NCBI GenBank assembly: GCA_900018345.1
Contig: FCNA01000020.1
Coordinates: 1 to 64,000 of the forward strand
Source: Clostridiales bacterium CHKCI006
GTDB lineage: Bacteria > Bacillota_I > Bacilli_A > Erysipelotrichales > Coprobacillaceae
Reading direction: 5' to 3'
DNA length: 64,000 nt
A program made the position numbers and the translations under genes. Below are positions 31,396-39,543 of this stretch, one piece after another. The notes beneath the pieces are model-generated. The model made no database searches, was not told the DNA's origin, and was given only the letters and a program-made list of their open reading frames with translations. Positions within the stretch are counted from its first letter, which is position 1. The number at the start of each line of letters is the position of its first letter.

Positions 31396-32586
31396 GAAGA
31401 TGTCATATTGACGATAGAGCTTTGCGCGTTGTTTGGCGATGCTCAGAGATTCATTGACATCGAAATCTTTGTGAAGAATTTTACGGAAGATCCGACGATA
31501 ACGTTTGCACCAGTAGATAGGCAGGCGTTTTGGATGTTCTTTCAGAACAGGATAAACTTTCTGCATTTGTCCCAGGCTTGGGAAGAGTAAGTAACCAATC
31601 TGGGAAAGACGGTTCCCTTCGCTTCTGGAGACCATGGAATTGGTAAAAGCGGAGCTATAGGCCTGCGTCGCACTGAAACTCCCTGTACAGCCGGAGACAA
31701 GTAAGTTTTCCATTAAAGGCTCGAGCTTTTGTTTGAACTTTGGCTTTTCGTAGGGGAAATGCAGATAAGTGTCCCCACATTGCATCAGGGCATCATAGAG
31801 CTTGGTGATATGCATGTCCTCGAGTGCCTGATCAATGAATGCCATATCGATCTTGTCGGCATAGGCTTTCTTGTACAAGAGCAGATCCAGCAGCTGTCTA
31901 ACCCCCACACCTGCACTTAAGAAGTGCTTGTAGAGGTGGAAGATCAAAAACAGATAATGTTCGGTTGGCTGTAAGGTATAGAAAGGCTCGCTGTAGTAAG
32001 GATGATCGCAGGAGTCCAGAAAATAGCGATTCATGCGTTGATGTAATTCATGATTTGTACCAAAAGGGTGGATATGCAGCTCAAGAGTCAGATGATGGTT
32101 AGTGAAGTTGATGGTTTGAGAATGTTTGAGGATGGTTTCATCCACCTCAGCACGCGCCTGGCAGATATAGCCGTTAGCGGTGAGGATCTTGGCATAGCGC
32201 GGATAATCCTCTGTTTTGATCAGGAGATCTTCATCGGCAGAACAGCGATAGTCCGGTTGTGGATAAGTCTCACGACAGATGCGTCCTTTGAGGACCAAAG
32301 GCTTTAAACCATCCTGTTTGAAGCATTCATTGATGCGTTCGAGTTCGTGATCATATTGTTGCTGGGTGATGATCTGGCCGATGGCTGAATACCTCATCTG
32401 GGTCTGAATGGCTGGGTCAGCCTGCTTGAAATGATCCAGTTCCCGGCAGCTTTCATAAATCATGGGGATCAGGTGCTGATCCCTGGCTAAAATATAAAGG
32501 GAATCATAGGCGAGGATCTCGTCTATGGGTTCCTGAAAGAAATAATGTCGAATGAGTGCTAAGAAATCAAGCTGATAGGTTTGCAT
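31387..32586 (-). CDS. NTP_transf_5-family nucleotidyltransferase
   Basis: A 399-residue protein of the uncharacterised nucleotidyltransferase family PF14907. The catalytic pattern is PLVLKGRICRETYPQPDYRC followed by the acidic pair ADEDLLIK, then LTLELHIHPFG. Members are frequent in lasso and other peptide clusters, where they are thought to add a nucleotide or act with an HPr-like kinase. It is convergent with the exporter gene and so is not in the same transcript, but the association with PqqD, kinase and exporter makes a shared role likely. Full-length for the family. Confidence 0.82.
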   Translation of the reverse strand: MQTYQLDFLALIRHYFFQEPIDEILAYDSLYILARDQHLIPMIYESCRELDHFKQADPAIQTQMRYSAIGQIITQQQYDHELERINECFKQDGLKPLVLKGRICRETYPQPDYRCSADEDLLIKTEDYPRYAKILTANGYICQARAEVDETILKHSQTINFTNHHLTLELHIHPFGTNHELHQRMNRYFLDSCDHPYYSEPFYTLQPTEHYLFLIFHLYKHFLSAGVGVRQLLDLLLYKKAYADKIDMAFIDQALEDMHITKLYDALMQCGDTYLHFPYEKPKFKQKLEPLMENLLVSGCTGSFSATQAYSSAFTNSMVSRSEGNRLSQIGYLLFPSLGQMQKVYPVLKEHPKRLPIYWCKRYRRIFRKILHKDFDVNESLSIAKQRAKLYRQYDIFGR

Positions 32587-32660
32587 TTATATCCCTCTTT
32601 TCGATACCATTATAACAAATTTTCTTTTTCTGTCTAGTATAAAATGTGAGGAGTGATGAT

Positions 32661-33482
32661 ATGCGTTACATACGTTTGGCCGTCATTCTGGTCTTTTTGG
32701 TGGGGCTTGGCATCAAGGGAACGGCAGAGGTTCGCAGTCGTTTTTTTACCGATCACAGCTATCCTGTCATTACCAGTACCAGCGAGACCATCAGTGTTCC
32801 CTGCGCTTACAGTGATGAAGAGCTGCTGGCGGGACTGAGTGCGACCGATGAAAAAGATGGTGACATTACGGCCAATATCTTAGTGGGGGAAATCTCTCGA
32901 TTTAAGGAAATAGGGACTTCAGAAGTGACTTATGTGGTTTTTGATTCAGATGGTCATTCATCGACTTATAGTCGTCAGGTGACTTTTTCGGATTATCAGT
33001 CCCCACGTTTCAGTCTAGATTCGGCCTTAGTTTTTCGAGAAGGCGAAGGCGGAGATGTGATGGAATCGATTCACGGTTCGGATCTGCTGGATGGGGATAT
33101 CAGCGGAACGCTCAGTTTGGATAGCAGTGATGTAAACTATCAGATCAGTGGGGATTATGCGATCACGGTTTCGATGTATAACAGTTATGGGGATGAGGTC
33201 GAGATCACATTGCCGGTTCATGTGCTGGCAGCAGCTGATCAGCAGTTGGATATCGCGCTTTCCAGTTATCTGGTTTACCTTTCAGCCGGTGAAAGCCTGA
33301 ATCCTAGAGATTATCTTGAGGATGTGCTGACTAGCAGCGGCGAGAGCCTGGGCACAGGTATCGTGAGTGTGGATAGCTCGGGGTTAGATACGAGTACACC
33401 GGGAGTCTATCAGGTCGCTTATACAGCCAGCAGCCGGGATGGCCGGACAGGTCATAGCTGGCTGACGGTAGTTGTGGAATAA
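32661..33482 (+). CDS. Exported Ig-like (DUF5011-type) protein, first copy
   Basis: Start at ATG 32661 behind GAGGAG. The 273-residue product has an N-terminal membrane signal-anchor (YIRLAVILVFLVGLGIKG) and extracellular DUF5011/cadherin-like repeats: LSATDEKDGDITANIL, DLLDGDISGTLSLD, LDTSTPGVYQVAYTASSRDG. It precedes two BY-kinase genes, and a paralogue (36,375-37,208) follows them. Such proteins may sense or organise the cell surface. An upstream GTG at 32646 would overlap the ribosome site and is less likely. Confidence 0.82.
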   Translation: MRYIRLAVILVFLVGLGIKGTAEVRSRFFTDHSYPVITSTSETISVPCAYSDEELLAGLSATDEKDGDITANILVGEISRFKEIGTSEVTYVVFDSDGHSSTYSRQVTFSDYQSPRFSLDSALVFREGEGGDVMESIHGSDLLDGDISGTLSLDSSDVNYQISGDYAITVSMYNSYGDEVEITLPVHVLAAADQQLDIALSSYLVYLSAGESLNPRDYLEDVLTSSGESLGTGIVSVDSSGLDTSTPGVYQVAYTASSRDGRTGHSWLTVVVE

Positions 33483-33496
33483 GGGGGGGGATCACA

Positions 33497-34903
33497 ATGG
33501 AATTTCAAATTGATGATATTGATTTTCGCAGCATCGTATTAGATCTAATTAAAAATATCTGGGTCATCATTTTAGCGGTTCTGGCGGTTCGCATGGGGAT
33601 CTCGGGTTATTATGAGCTGACTTATGAACCCCAATACACATCCACAGCGACCCTGGCAGTCACCGCCCGTGGCAGTTCCAATGGTTCTTACAGCTCTTTG
33701 ACAACGGCGATGAACATGGCCGATGTCTTCAGTGAAGTGTTTCAAAGTGATGCCTTGAAGAAAATGATCGAAGCGGATATCGGGGAAAGCAATATCCAGG
33801 GGACGATCAATTCTTCCATCATCTCACAGACCAACCTGATTACGCTGACTGTCACTTCGGATACACCGGCCCACGCTTATCAGATGATTCAGTCAGCTTT
33901 GGATAATTATTCCAGCGTTTCAGATTATTTGTTCTCGAATGCTTCTTTGCAGATGGTCAGAGAACCCAATGTGCCCTACGGTCCTAGCAATTATGTCAAT
34001 TATTTGCGTATCCAAAGAATGGCGACTTTAGCGGCGGGGGGACTGACGGCAGCCGTGATTGTCCTGGTTTCGATCCTGAGACCGACAGTGAAACGAAAGA
34101 GCTCAGCCAGAAGGCAACTGGATGGGCGGATCCTGGCGACCATTCCTTATGAACGTAAATATAAATCGATTCATGAATATCTACATAAACCAAAGAAATC
34201 GGTGCTGATTTCCTCGCGACTGCTGAGTATGTCATTTACCGAATCCAATCGTAAGCTCGCGACTTTGATTGAAAGACATATGACCCGTCATCAACAGAAA
34301 GTACTGCTGGTTTGTTCGGTGGCCGAGAATGAAGGAAAATCATCGGTGGCCAGTAACATTGCACTCGCTTTGGCTGATAGGCACAAAAAGGTCTTGCTGG
34401 TGGATGGTGACTTAAGAAAACCGGCCCTGCATCGTATCTTTGATTTGCATGATCAGGTCAAATATAGTTTATCTGAATATTTACTTGGTCAGTGCAGCTT
34501 TGAACAGGTCATTACGGAAGTGCCCAATGGCCTGCAGATCATTTGTCAGACCAGAGGCTTGAACAACTCCACGAAATATATCATGTCGAAAAACATGCTG
34601 GACTTTATCTTGAAATGTCGCGAAAACTATGATCTGATCGTTCTGGATACGCCGCCGATCGGTGCCGGGGTGGATGTCGAAGCTATCTTAAACTATGGGG
34701 ATACATCCATTATGACCGTGCGTCAGGACTGGAGCGAGATTGGTGCAATCAACGATTTCAGTGATTTATTGAAACAGAACGACAAGGAATTCATGGGCTT
34801 TGTCCTCAATGCATTCCATGAAAATATCTTGATTGAAAAGAGCTACGGACAATATCCTTATCAAAATTATCAATCACGCAGCGTGCGAAAAGCGGAGGAA
34901 TAA
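33497..34903 (+). CDS. Wzz/BY-kinase fusion (tyrosine autokinase), copy 1
   Basis: A 468-residue protein. A Wzz-type domain with two membrane helices (IWVIILAVLAVRMGISGYY; LAAGGLTAAVIVLVSIL) brackets an extracellular loop. The cytoplasmic BY-kinase has a P-loop (SVAENEGKSSVASNIALAL, near residue 275), Walker A' (LLVDGDLRKP) and Walker B (LIVLDTPPIG). The tail has only a few Tyr (KSYGQYPYQNY). BY-kinases control polysaccharide chain length and export by tyrosine phosphorylation. The canonical GEGKS is altered to NEGKS. It lies 14 bp after the Ig-like gene and 3 bp before a second copy. Confidence 0.88.
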   Translation: MEFQIDDIDFRSIVLDLIKNIWVIILAVLAVRMGISGYYELTYEPQYTSTATLAVTARGSSNGSYSSLTTAMNMADVFSEVFQSDALKKMIEADIGESNIQGTINSSIISQTNLITLTVTSDTPAHAYQMIQSALDNYSSVSDYLFSNASLQMVREPNVPYGPSNYVNYLRIQRMATLAAGGLTAAVIVLVSILRPTVKRKSSARRQLDGRILATIPYERKYKSIHEYLHKPKKSVLISSRLLSMSFTESNRKLATLIERHMTRHQQKVLLVCSVAENEGKSSVASNIALALADRHKKVLLVDGDLRKPALHRIFDLHDQVKYSLSEYLLGQCSFEQVITEVPNGLQIICQTRGLNNSTKYIMSKNMLDFILKCRENYDLIVLDTPPIGAGVDVEAILNYGDTSIMTVRQDWSEIGAINDFSDLLKQNDKEFMGFVLNAFHENILIEKSYGQYPYQNYQSRSVRKAEE

Positions 34904-34906
34904 CGT

Positions 34907-36388
34907 ATGGATGAAAAAGAATTACAGCAGGAAGAAGAAGTAGAAATTGATTTATGGGTCCTTTTCCGTGACTTTTTCATGGGATGCGTCAAATTCTGGT
35001 GGTTAGTCGTTTTGTTGGCAGTGATTGGTGCCGCTTCGATGCTGTTTAAGGATACGGGGTTTTATACGCCGATGTATCGCTCCCAGGCCACCTTTACGGT
35101 GACAACCAACACTTCCGAAGACAGCAATGCGAGTTATAATTTCTATTATGACAGCGCCACAGCACAGCAGTTATCCCTGACCTTTCCTTATATCTTGAGC
35201 AGTGATCTTTTGACGGATGCTATCATGGAAGACATGGGCACGACGTCGATCAATGGGTCTATCTCTGCTTCGGTCATTTCCGATTCAAATATGATCACGA
35301 TGAGTGTTATTTCCAGTGATCCGCAAGCCGCGCATGATATTTTGGAATCGGCCATTAAAGTGTATCCGGATGTGGCACGCTTTGTTATCGGGCCCACGCG
35401 CTTCAATATGATCGATGCTCCGACTTTACCAACAGAGCCTTATAACCAGCCGCATTATACGGTGAACTTTGCCAAAGGGGCTTTGATCGGGGCAGGCATC
35501 GGCTTCGCTTTTATCATCGTTTATGCGTTCTTGCGCAAAACGGTGCATAAAGAAGAGGAGCTGCGGCAGAGCATTAACTTGAAGTGTATTGCCTCGATCC
35601 CTAATTTGAAACAGAAGCGACGCAAGAAACAAAGAAAGCAGCCCTTGCCATCGATCTTAGATCGCCGCATCGACCCTTATTTCATTGAAAATATGGACAG
35701 TTTGTATTTGCGTATCATGCGTGAGATGAATGAACGAAAAGGCAAAACGCTCTTGATCACAAGCACGGTTTCCGGGGAAGGAAAATCCTTGATTTCACTG
35801 AACCTGGCTTACGAATTAGCTAAAAATAAGCGTCATGTCCTCTTAATTGATGCAGATCTGCGTAAACAGGATCTGCGCGAACAGCTCCATTTACCAACGG
35901 ATGGAGAGGGACTTGAAAGTCTGCAGGATGGTGTTGAGGCTGCTGTGAAGTCAATCAATTATTTGGAAGATAGCGGTATCTACTTTTTAGGTGGCAGCCA
36001 TATCAGTAAAGATCCATCAGGACTGCTCTCCAGTAAAGAGATGGATACATTCATGAAATATATGAAGGAATACATGGATTTTGTCATTATCGATGCGCCA
36101 CCATGTGAAGGCTTTGAAGATGCGTTGATCCTGGAAAACTATGCAGATGGGGTGCTCTATATCGTCAAACAGGATTATGTGCAGAAGCGTCGCATCATCG
36201 ACAGTATCTCCATGTTGGCAGAGACGCAGGCGGATCTGATTGGTTATGTCTTCAATGGTGTCTCTCATATGATGCGTGGTTATGGTTATGGACACTATGG
36301 CAGCTATGGGTACTACCAGCGCTATGGCCGTTATGGTAAGTCCTATGGTTACGGACATGACCAGGAGAAAGCCAATGCTGCAGAATAA
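34907..36388 (+). CDS. Wzz/BY-kinase fusion (tyrosine autokinase), copy 2
   Basis: A 493-residue paralogue of the preceding protein. The Wzz domain has helices at FWWLVVLLAVIGAASMLF and FAKGALIGAGIGFAFIIVY. The kinase has TSTVSGEGKSLISLNLAYEL, LLIDADLRKQ and FVIIDAPPCE. The C-terminus is extremely rich in Tyr and Gly (GYGYGHYGSYGYYQRYGRYG), the classic autophosphorylation cluster. It has more Tyr than copy 1, suggesting different roles. Its last codons overlap the second Ig-like gene. Confidence 0.9.
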   Translation: MDEKELQQEEEVEIDLWVLFRDFFMGCVKFWWLVVLLAVIGAASMLFKDTGFYTPMYRSQATFTVTTNTSEDSNASYNFYYDSATAQQLSLTFPYILSSDLLTDAIMEDMGTTSINGSISASVISDSNMITMSVISSDPQAAHDILESAIKVYPDVARFVIGPTRFNMIDAPTLPTEPYNQPHYTVNFAKGALIGAGIGFAFIIVYAFLRKTVHKEEELRQSINLKCIASIPNLKQKRRKKQRKQPLPSILDRRIDPYFIENMDSLYLRIMREMNERKGKTLLITSTVSGEGKSLISLNLAYELAKNKRHVLLIDADLRKQDLREQLHLPTDGEGLESLQDGVEAAVKSINYLEDSGIYFLGGSHISKDPSGLLSSKEMDTFMKYMKEYMDFVIIDAPPCEGFEDALILENYADGVLYIVKQDYVQKRRIIDSISMLAETQADLIGYVFNGVSHMMRGYGYGHYGSYGYYQRYGRYGKSYGYGHDQEKANAAE

Positions 36389-37208
36389 AAAAGGGCTGCT
36401 TGGTATTCTGGCTGTTCTATTGCTAGGTTTGCTTTTTCTGGCGGCTAGACAACTCGAAAGTCAGACCGGCAGTCAACATGACACGTTAGGTGAAGATGCG
36501 ACCATTACCGTAGCGGATGAGTCCCTGACTTATGATGGTTCCGGTCTGATCGATTATTTAGAGGGTGTTACTGCCAGTGATGCCGATGGAACCGATCTTT
36601 CCGATCAGATGAACTATATTATTGTCAGCGATGGCAATCAGAAATATGTGCAGTACAGCGTGAGCGGTCAAAATGGGCAGGTGGTCTATGCCAGAAGACC
36701 ATTAGTCTTGGAAAATTATCAGGGTCCTAGTCTGGAAGTGAGCGATCCATTACGCTTTGATGCAGAAGCATTAAATCAGTTGGTGCCCTATCTTGCTGAA
36801 CAAGGGGATCTGAAAGCTTTGGATGGTTTTGGCCAGGATCAGACATCTTCCGTATCCTATCGGCGTACAAAAGAGGGCACCGGACGATATCTGATTCAGT
36901 TTACCTATACGAATGCTTTTCAGGATAGTGTATCTCAAACAGTGAATGCTTATATCAGTGGAGAAGTCTCCGATCCAAGTGTTGAACTTGTCCAGAATTC
37001 GGTCGTACTCAGTGTCGGCTCTTCCTTTGTACCAACTGATTTCATCTTATCCGCCAATGACGGGACACAATCGGCAGTGGATCGTGTTCAGATCAGTAAT
37101 TACGTGAATACGGCTGTACCAGGAAAATATCGGGTCGTCTATGAACTGACTTCTGCCGATGGAACGGCTTATACGTCTTGCGCACTGGAAGTGGAGGTGC
37201 AGGGATGA
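36375..37208 (+). CDS. Exported Ig-like protein, second copy
   Basis: Start at ATG 36375, inside the end of the kinase gene, behind AGGAG. The 277-residue protein has a signal-anchor (GLLGILAVLLLGLLFLAARQ) and extracellular repeats matching those at 32,661-33,482 (VTASDADGTDLSDQM, VVYARRPLVLENYQGPSLE, VNTAVPGKYRVVYELTSADG). The order exported protein / kinase / kinase / exported protein looks like a duplicated pair. Its stop overlaps the phosphatase start (ATGA). Confidence 0.82.
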   Translation: MLQNKKGLLGILAVLLLGLLFLAARQLESQTGSQHDTLGEDATITVADESLTYDGSGLIDYLEGVTASDADGTDLSDQMNYIIVSDGNQKYVQYSVSGQNGQVVYARRPLVLENYQGPSLEVSDPLRFDAEALNQLVPYLAEQGDLKALDGFGQDQTSSVSYRRTKEGTGRYLIQFTYTNAFQDSVSQTVNAYISGEVSDPSVELVQNSVVLSVGSSFVPTDFILSANDGTQSAVDRVQISNYVNTAVPGKYRVVYELTSADGTAYTSCALEVEVQG

Positions 37209-37924
37209 TCGATCTGCATATCCACATTCTGCCGGGAGTCGATGATGGAGCCAAGACGGTCTATACTGCTTTGCAGATGGCTGAAATGGCCGAGGACACG
37301 GGGACAGATATTATGGTTGTCACGCCTCATGCCAATATGCCCGGGATCTATGAGAATACTTATGATGATCATTATAAAGAAAAGTTTCGACTATTGGAAC
37401 GAACCTTTCAGGAACAGCACTTACAGATTCAACTGATTCAGGGAATGGAGATCTTTGTGACCGATGATGTGGTGGAAAAGTTAGATCGACATGAATTGAT
37501 TACGCTTAATCATACGCGGGTGCCGTTAGTCGAATTTGACTTCAATGAGCATTTTGATTATATGCAAACCATGCTTCAGACCTTGATTGATCACCACTAT
37601 CAGCCCCTGTTAGCGCATCCTGAGCGATATCGGACCTTCCGTTATGAACCAGAGAAAATGGCTTTGCTCAAACAGATGGGAGTGCTGATTCAGGTGAATA
37701 AGTCGAGTGTCTTAGGACATTTTGGCCGTTCAATTCAAAAATGTGCGGATTTCTTCTTGAATCATGGTTGGGTCGACGTGGCGGCAAGCGATGCGCATGG
37801 TGTGCGCAGTCGAACACCGGAACTCGATGACCTCTATTACTACTTGGATGCAGAATACGGCTTGGCCGAGACATTACTGGAGGACAATCCTAGACGTATA
37901 CTGTCACCCGCCAAAGTGAAGTAG
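37205..37924 (+). CDS. CpsB/YwqE-type PHP tyrosine phosphatase
   Basis: A 239-residue PHP-fold phosphatase: IDLHIHILPGVDDGAKT at the start, VVTPHAN, the LEFDF-like VPLVEFDFNEHFDY, LAHPERY and the final ASDAHGVRSR hold the metal-binding His/Asp/Glu. It removes phosphate from BY-kinase tyrosines using Mn2+. It overlaps the upstream gene by four bases, closing the five-gene phosphorylation operon. Full-length; no glycosyltransferase or flippase genes follow. Confidence 0.92.
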   Translation: MIDLHIHILPGVDDGAKTVYTALQMAEMAEDTGTDIMVVTPHANMPGIYENTYDDHYKEKFRLLERTFQEQHLQIQLIQGMEIFVTDDVVEKLDRHELITLNHTRVPLVEFDFNEHFDYMQTMLQTLIDHHYQPLLAHPERYRTFRYEPEKMALLKQMGVLIQVNKSSVLGHFGRSIQKCADFFLNHGWVDVAASDAHGVRSRTPELDDLYYYLDAEYGLAETLLEDNPRRILSPAKVK

Positions 37925-37932
37925 GTATATCT

Positions 37933-37966
37933 GCAAACAGTCCTCAGATAGCGAGGGCTGTTTTGC
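37933..37966 (+). terminator. Terminator of the tyrosine-phosphorylation operon
   Basis: GCAAACAGTCCTC and GAGGGCTGTTTTGC form a long stem with one mismatch around AGATAGC. Confidence 0.7.
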
Positions 37967-38132
37967 TGTGTCAAGCAATCCCAGGTAGTAAAGGGATATT
38001 TGAGAATGAATGGGTAATGTTGCTATGATGAAATATGTCCCATAATTGAACTTGATCTGCTGTTGCTTTTTCAATCATTTTTCAATCTTTCCTCACTATA
38101 ATGAAAAGAGAAAAAAGTGAAGGAGGAGAGCG

Positions 38133-38855
38133 ATGCAAAAGCAATTGGTGTTTCAAAGATATGAATTAAAATTTCTGCTGTCAGAAGATCAAAAAGAAAG
38201 ACTGATGACCTATTTTCCTTGCTATATGCGACCAGATCCGTATGGGTTGACCACGATCCGTAATCTCTATTATGATTCTGATCATTATCGTTTGATTCGA
38301 CGTTCGATCGAAAAGCCGGTCTATAAGGAAAAATTGAGTCTGCGTGGGTATGGGAATATTCTACCAGACAGTCCGGTGTTTGTCGAACTCAAGAAAAAGT
38401 ATAAAAAGATCGTCTATAAACGCCGACTCAGTATGTCGGAAAGGGAGGCGACCGCCTGGCTGGCTGGGATCAGTTTACCATCGGATCGATCGCAGATTGC
38501 CTGTGAGATCGAATATGTGCTGCATTACTATGAATCATTACATCCGGTCGTCTTCTTAGCTTATGATCGCAGTGCTTATTTTGGCAAAGAGGATGCGACT
38601 TTCAGAATCACTTTTGATAAGAATATTGTGTGTCGTCAATCCGATCTTTCCCTAATATCTGCAGTATACGGGGCGTGTCTACTGCCCAAAGGACAGGTTT
38701 TGATGGAAATAAAAAGCATGGGAGCTATTCCTCTCTGGCTGGTTCATTTCTTATCGTAAGAAAAACTATATCAGACTTCGTTTTCCAAATATGGTACCGC
38801 TTACCAGCGACTGATCCTGCCAAAATGCCAGAAAGAGGTGTTGCAGTATGCCTGA
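38133..38855 (+). pseudogene. VTC-domain (polyphosphate polymerase-like) gene with an in-frame TAA
   Basis: The VTC domain is clear: RYELKFLLSEDQKERLM, IRNLYYDSDHYRLIR, EKLSLRGYG, VFVELKKKYKKIVYKRR, CEIEYVLHYY, RSAYFGKEDATFRITFD and VLMEIKSMGAIPLWLVHFLS. Translation then meets TAA at 38757-38759, but the same frame continues with EKLYQTSFSKYGTAYQRL to a natural TGA at 38853. The SFSKYG motif beyond the stop is conserved in bacterial VTC proteins, so the 208-residue product is probably defective. Known VTC domains polymerise ATP phosphate into polyphosphate. AGGAGG precedes the ATG. The end overlaps the DUF4956 start. Confidence 0.82.
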
Positions 38856-39543
38856 GGGGTTATTTAGAGGCTTGTTTGATACCGATCTGACAACGGTGAT
38901 CAGTGTCTCTGATTTCTTATTGTGTTTGTTTGTTTCATTAGTATTAGGACTGATCATGAGCCTCTCTTATATGTATCGTACCCGTTATACAAAAAGCTTT
39001 GTCGTGGCCTTAGCCATTTTACCAACCGTTGTTTGTGTTGTCATTATGATGGTCAATGGTAATGTAGGTGCCGGTGTGGCCGTGGCCGGTGCGTTTAGTC
39101 TGGTGCGTTTTCGTTCGGTACCGGGAACAGCTAAAGAAATATGTGCGCTGTTTTTAGCGATGGGAGCCGGTCTGATCACTGGTATGGGCTATCTTGGGTT
39201 TGCCTTACTGTTTACCCTGATTTTAAGTGGGATGTTCGTGCTTTATCATCGTTTGGATCTGGAGACAACCAAGAACAGTCATCGTTATCGTACCTTAAGC
39301 ATTACGATTCCTGAAGATCTGGATTATTATGCTGTTTTTGATGACATCTTCCAGCAATACACGCAAGACTGTGAGCTCATTAGTGTGAAAACCACGAATA
39401 TGGGAAGTCTCTTTCATTTGACTTATCATATCACATTAAAAACGACAGGACAGGAAAAGGCGATGATCGACGCTTTACGCTGTCGTAACGGTAATTTAGA
39501 AATCATGCTGTGCCAGCAGGAAACGACGGTGCTTGAGTTATGA
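38848..39543 (+). CDS. DUF4956 membrane protein
   Basis: A 231-residue protein with about four membrane segments in the first 130 residues (FLLCLFVSLVLGLIMSLSYM; FVVALAILPTVVCVVIMMV; GFALLFTLILSGMFVLY) and the family's VAVAGAFSLVRFRSVPGTAKE motif, then a cytoplasmic domain. DUF4956 proteins almost always sit beside VTC-domain genes and may move or use the polyphosphate-like product. Its ATG lies within the last codons of the VTC reading frame, with AGAGGTG upstream, and its stop overlaps the next gene's ATG. Confidence 0.88.
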   Translation: MPEGLFRGLFDTDLTTVISVSDFLLCLFVSLVLGLIMSLSYMYRTRYTKSFVVALAILPTVVCVVIMMVNGNVGAGVAVAGAFSLVRFRSVPGTAKEICALFLAMGAGLITGMGYLGFALLFTLILSGMFVLYHRLDLETTKNSHRYRTLSITIPEDLDYYAVFDDIFQQYTQDCELISVKTTNMGSLFHLTYHITLKTTGQEKAMIDALRCRNGNLEIMLCQQETTVLEL

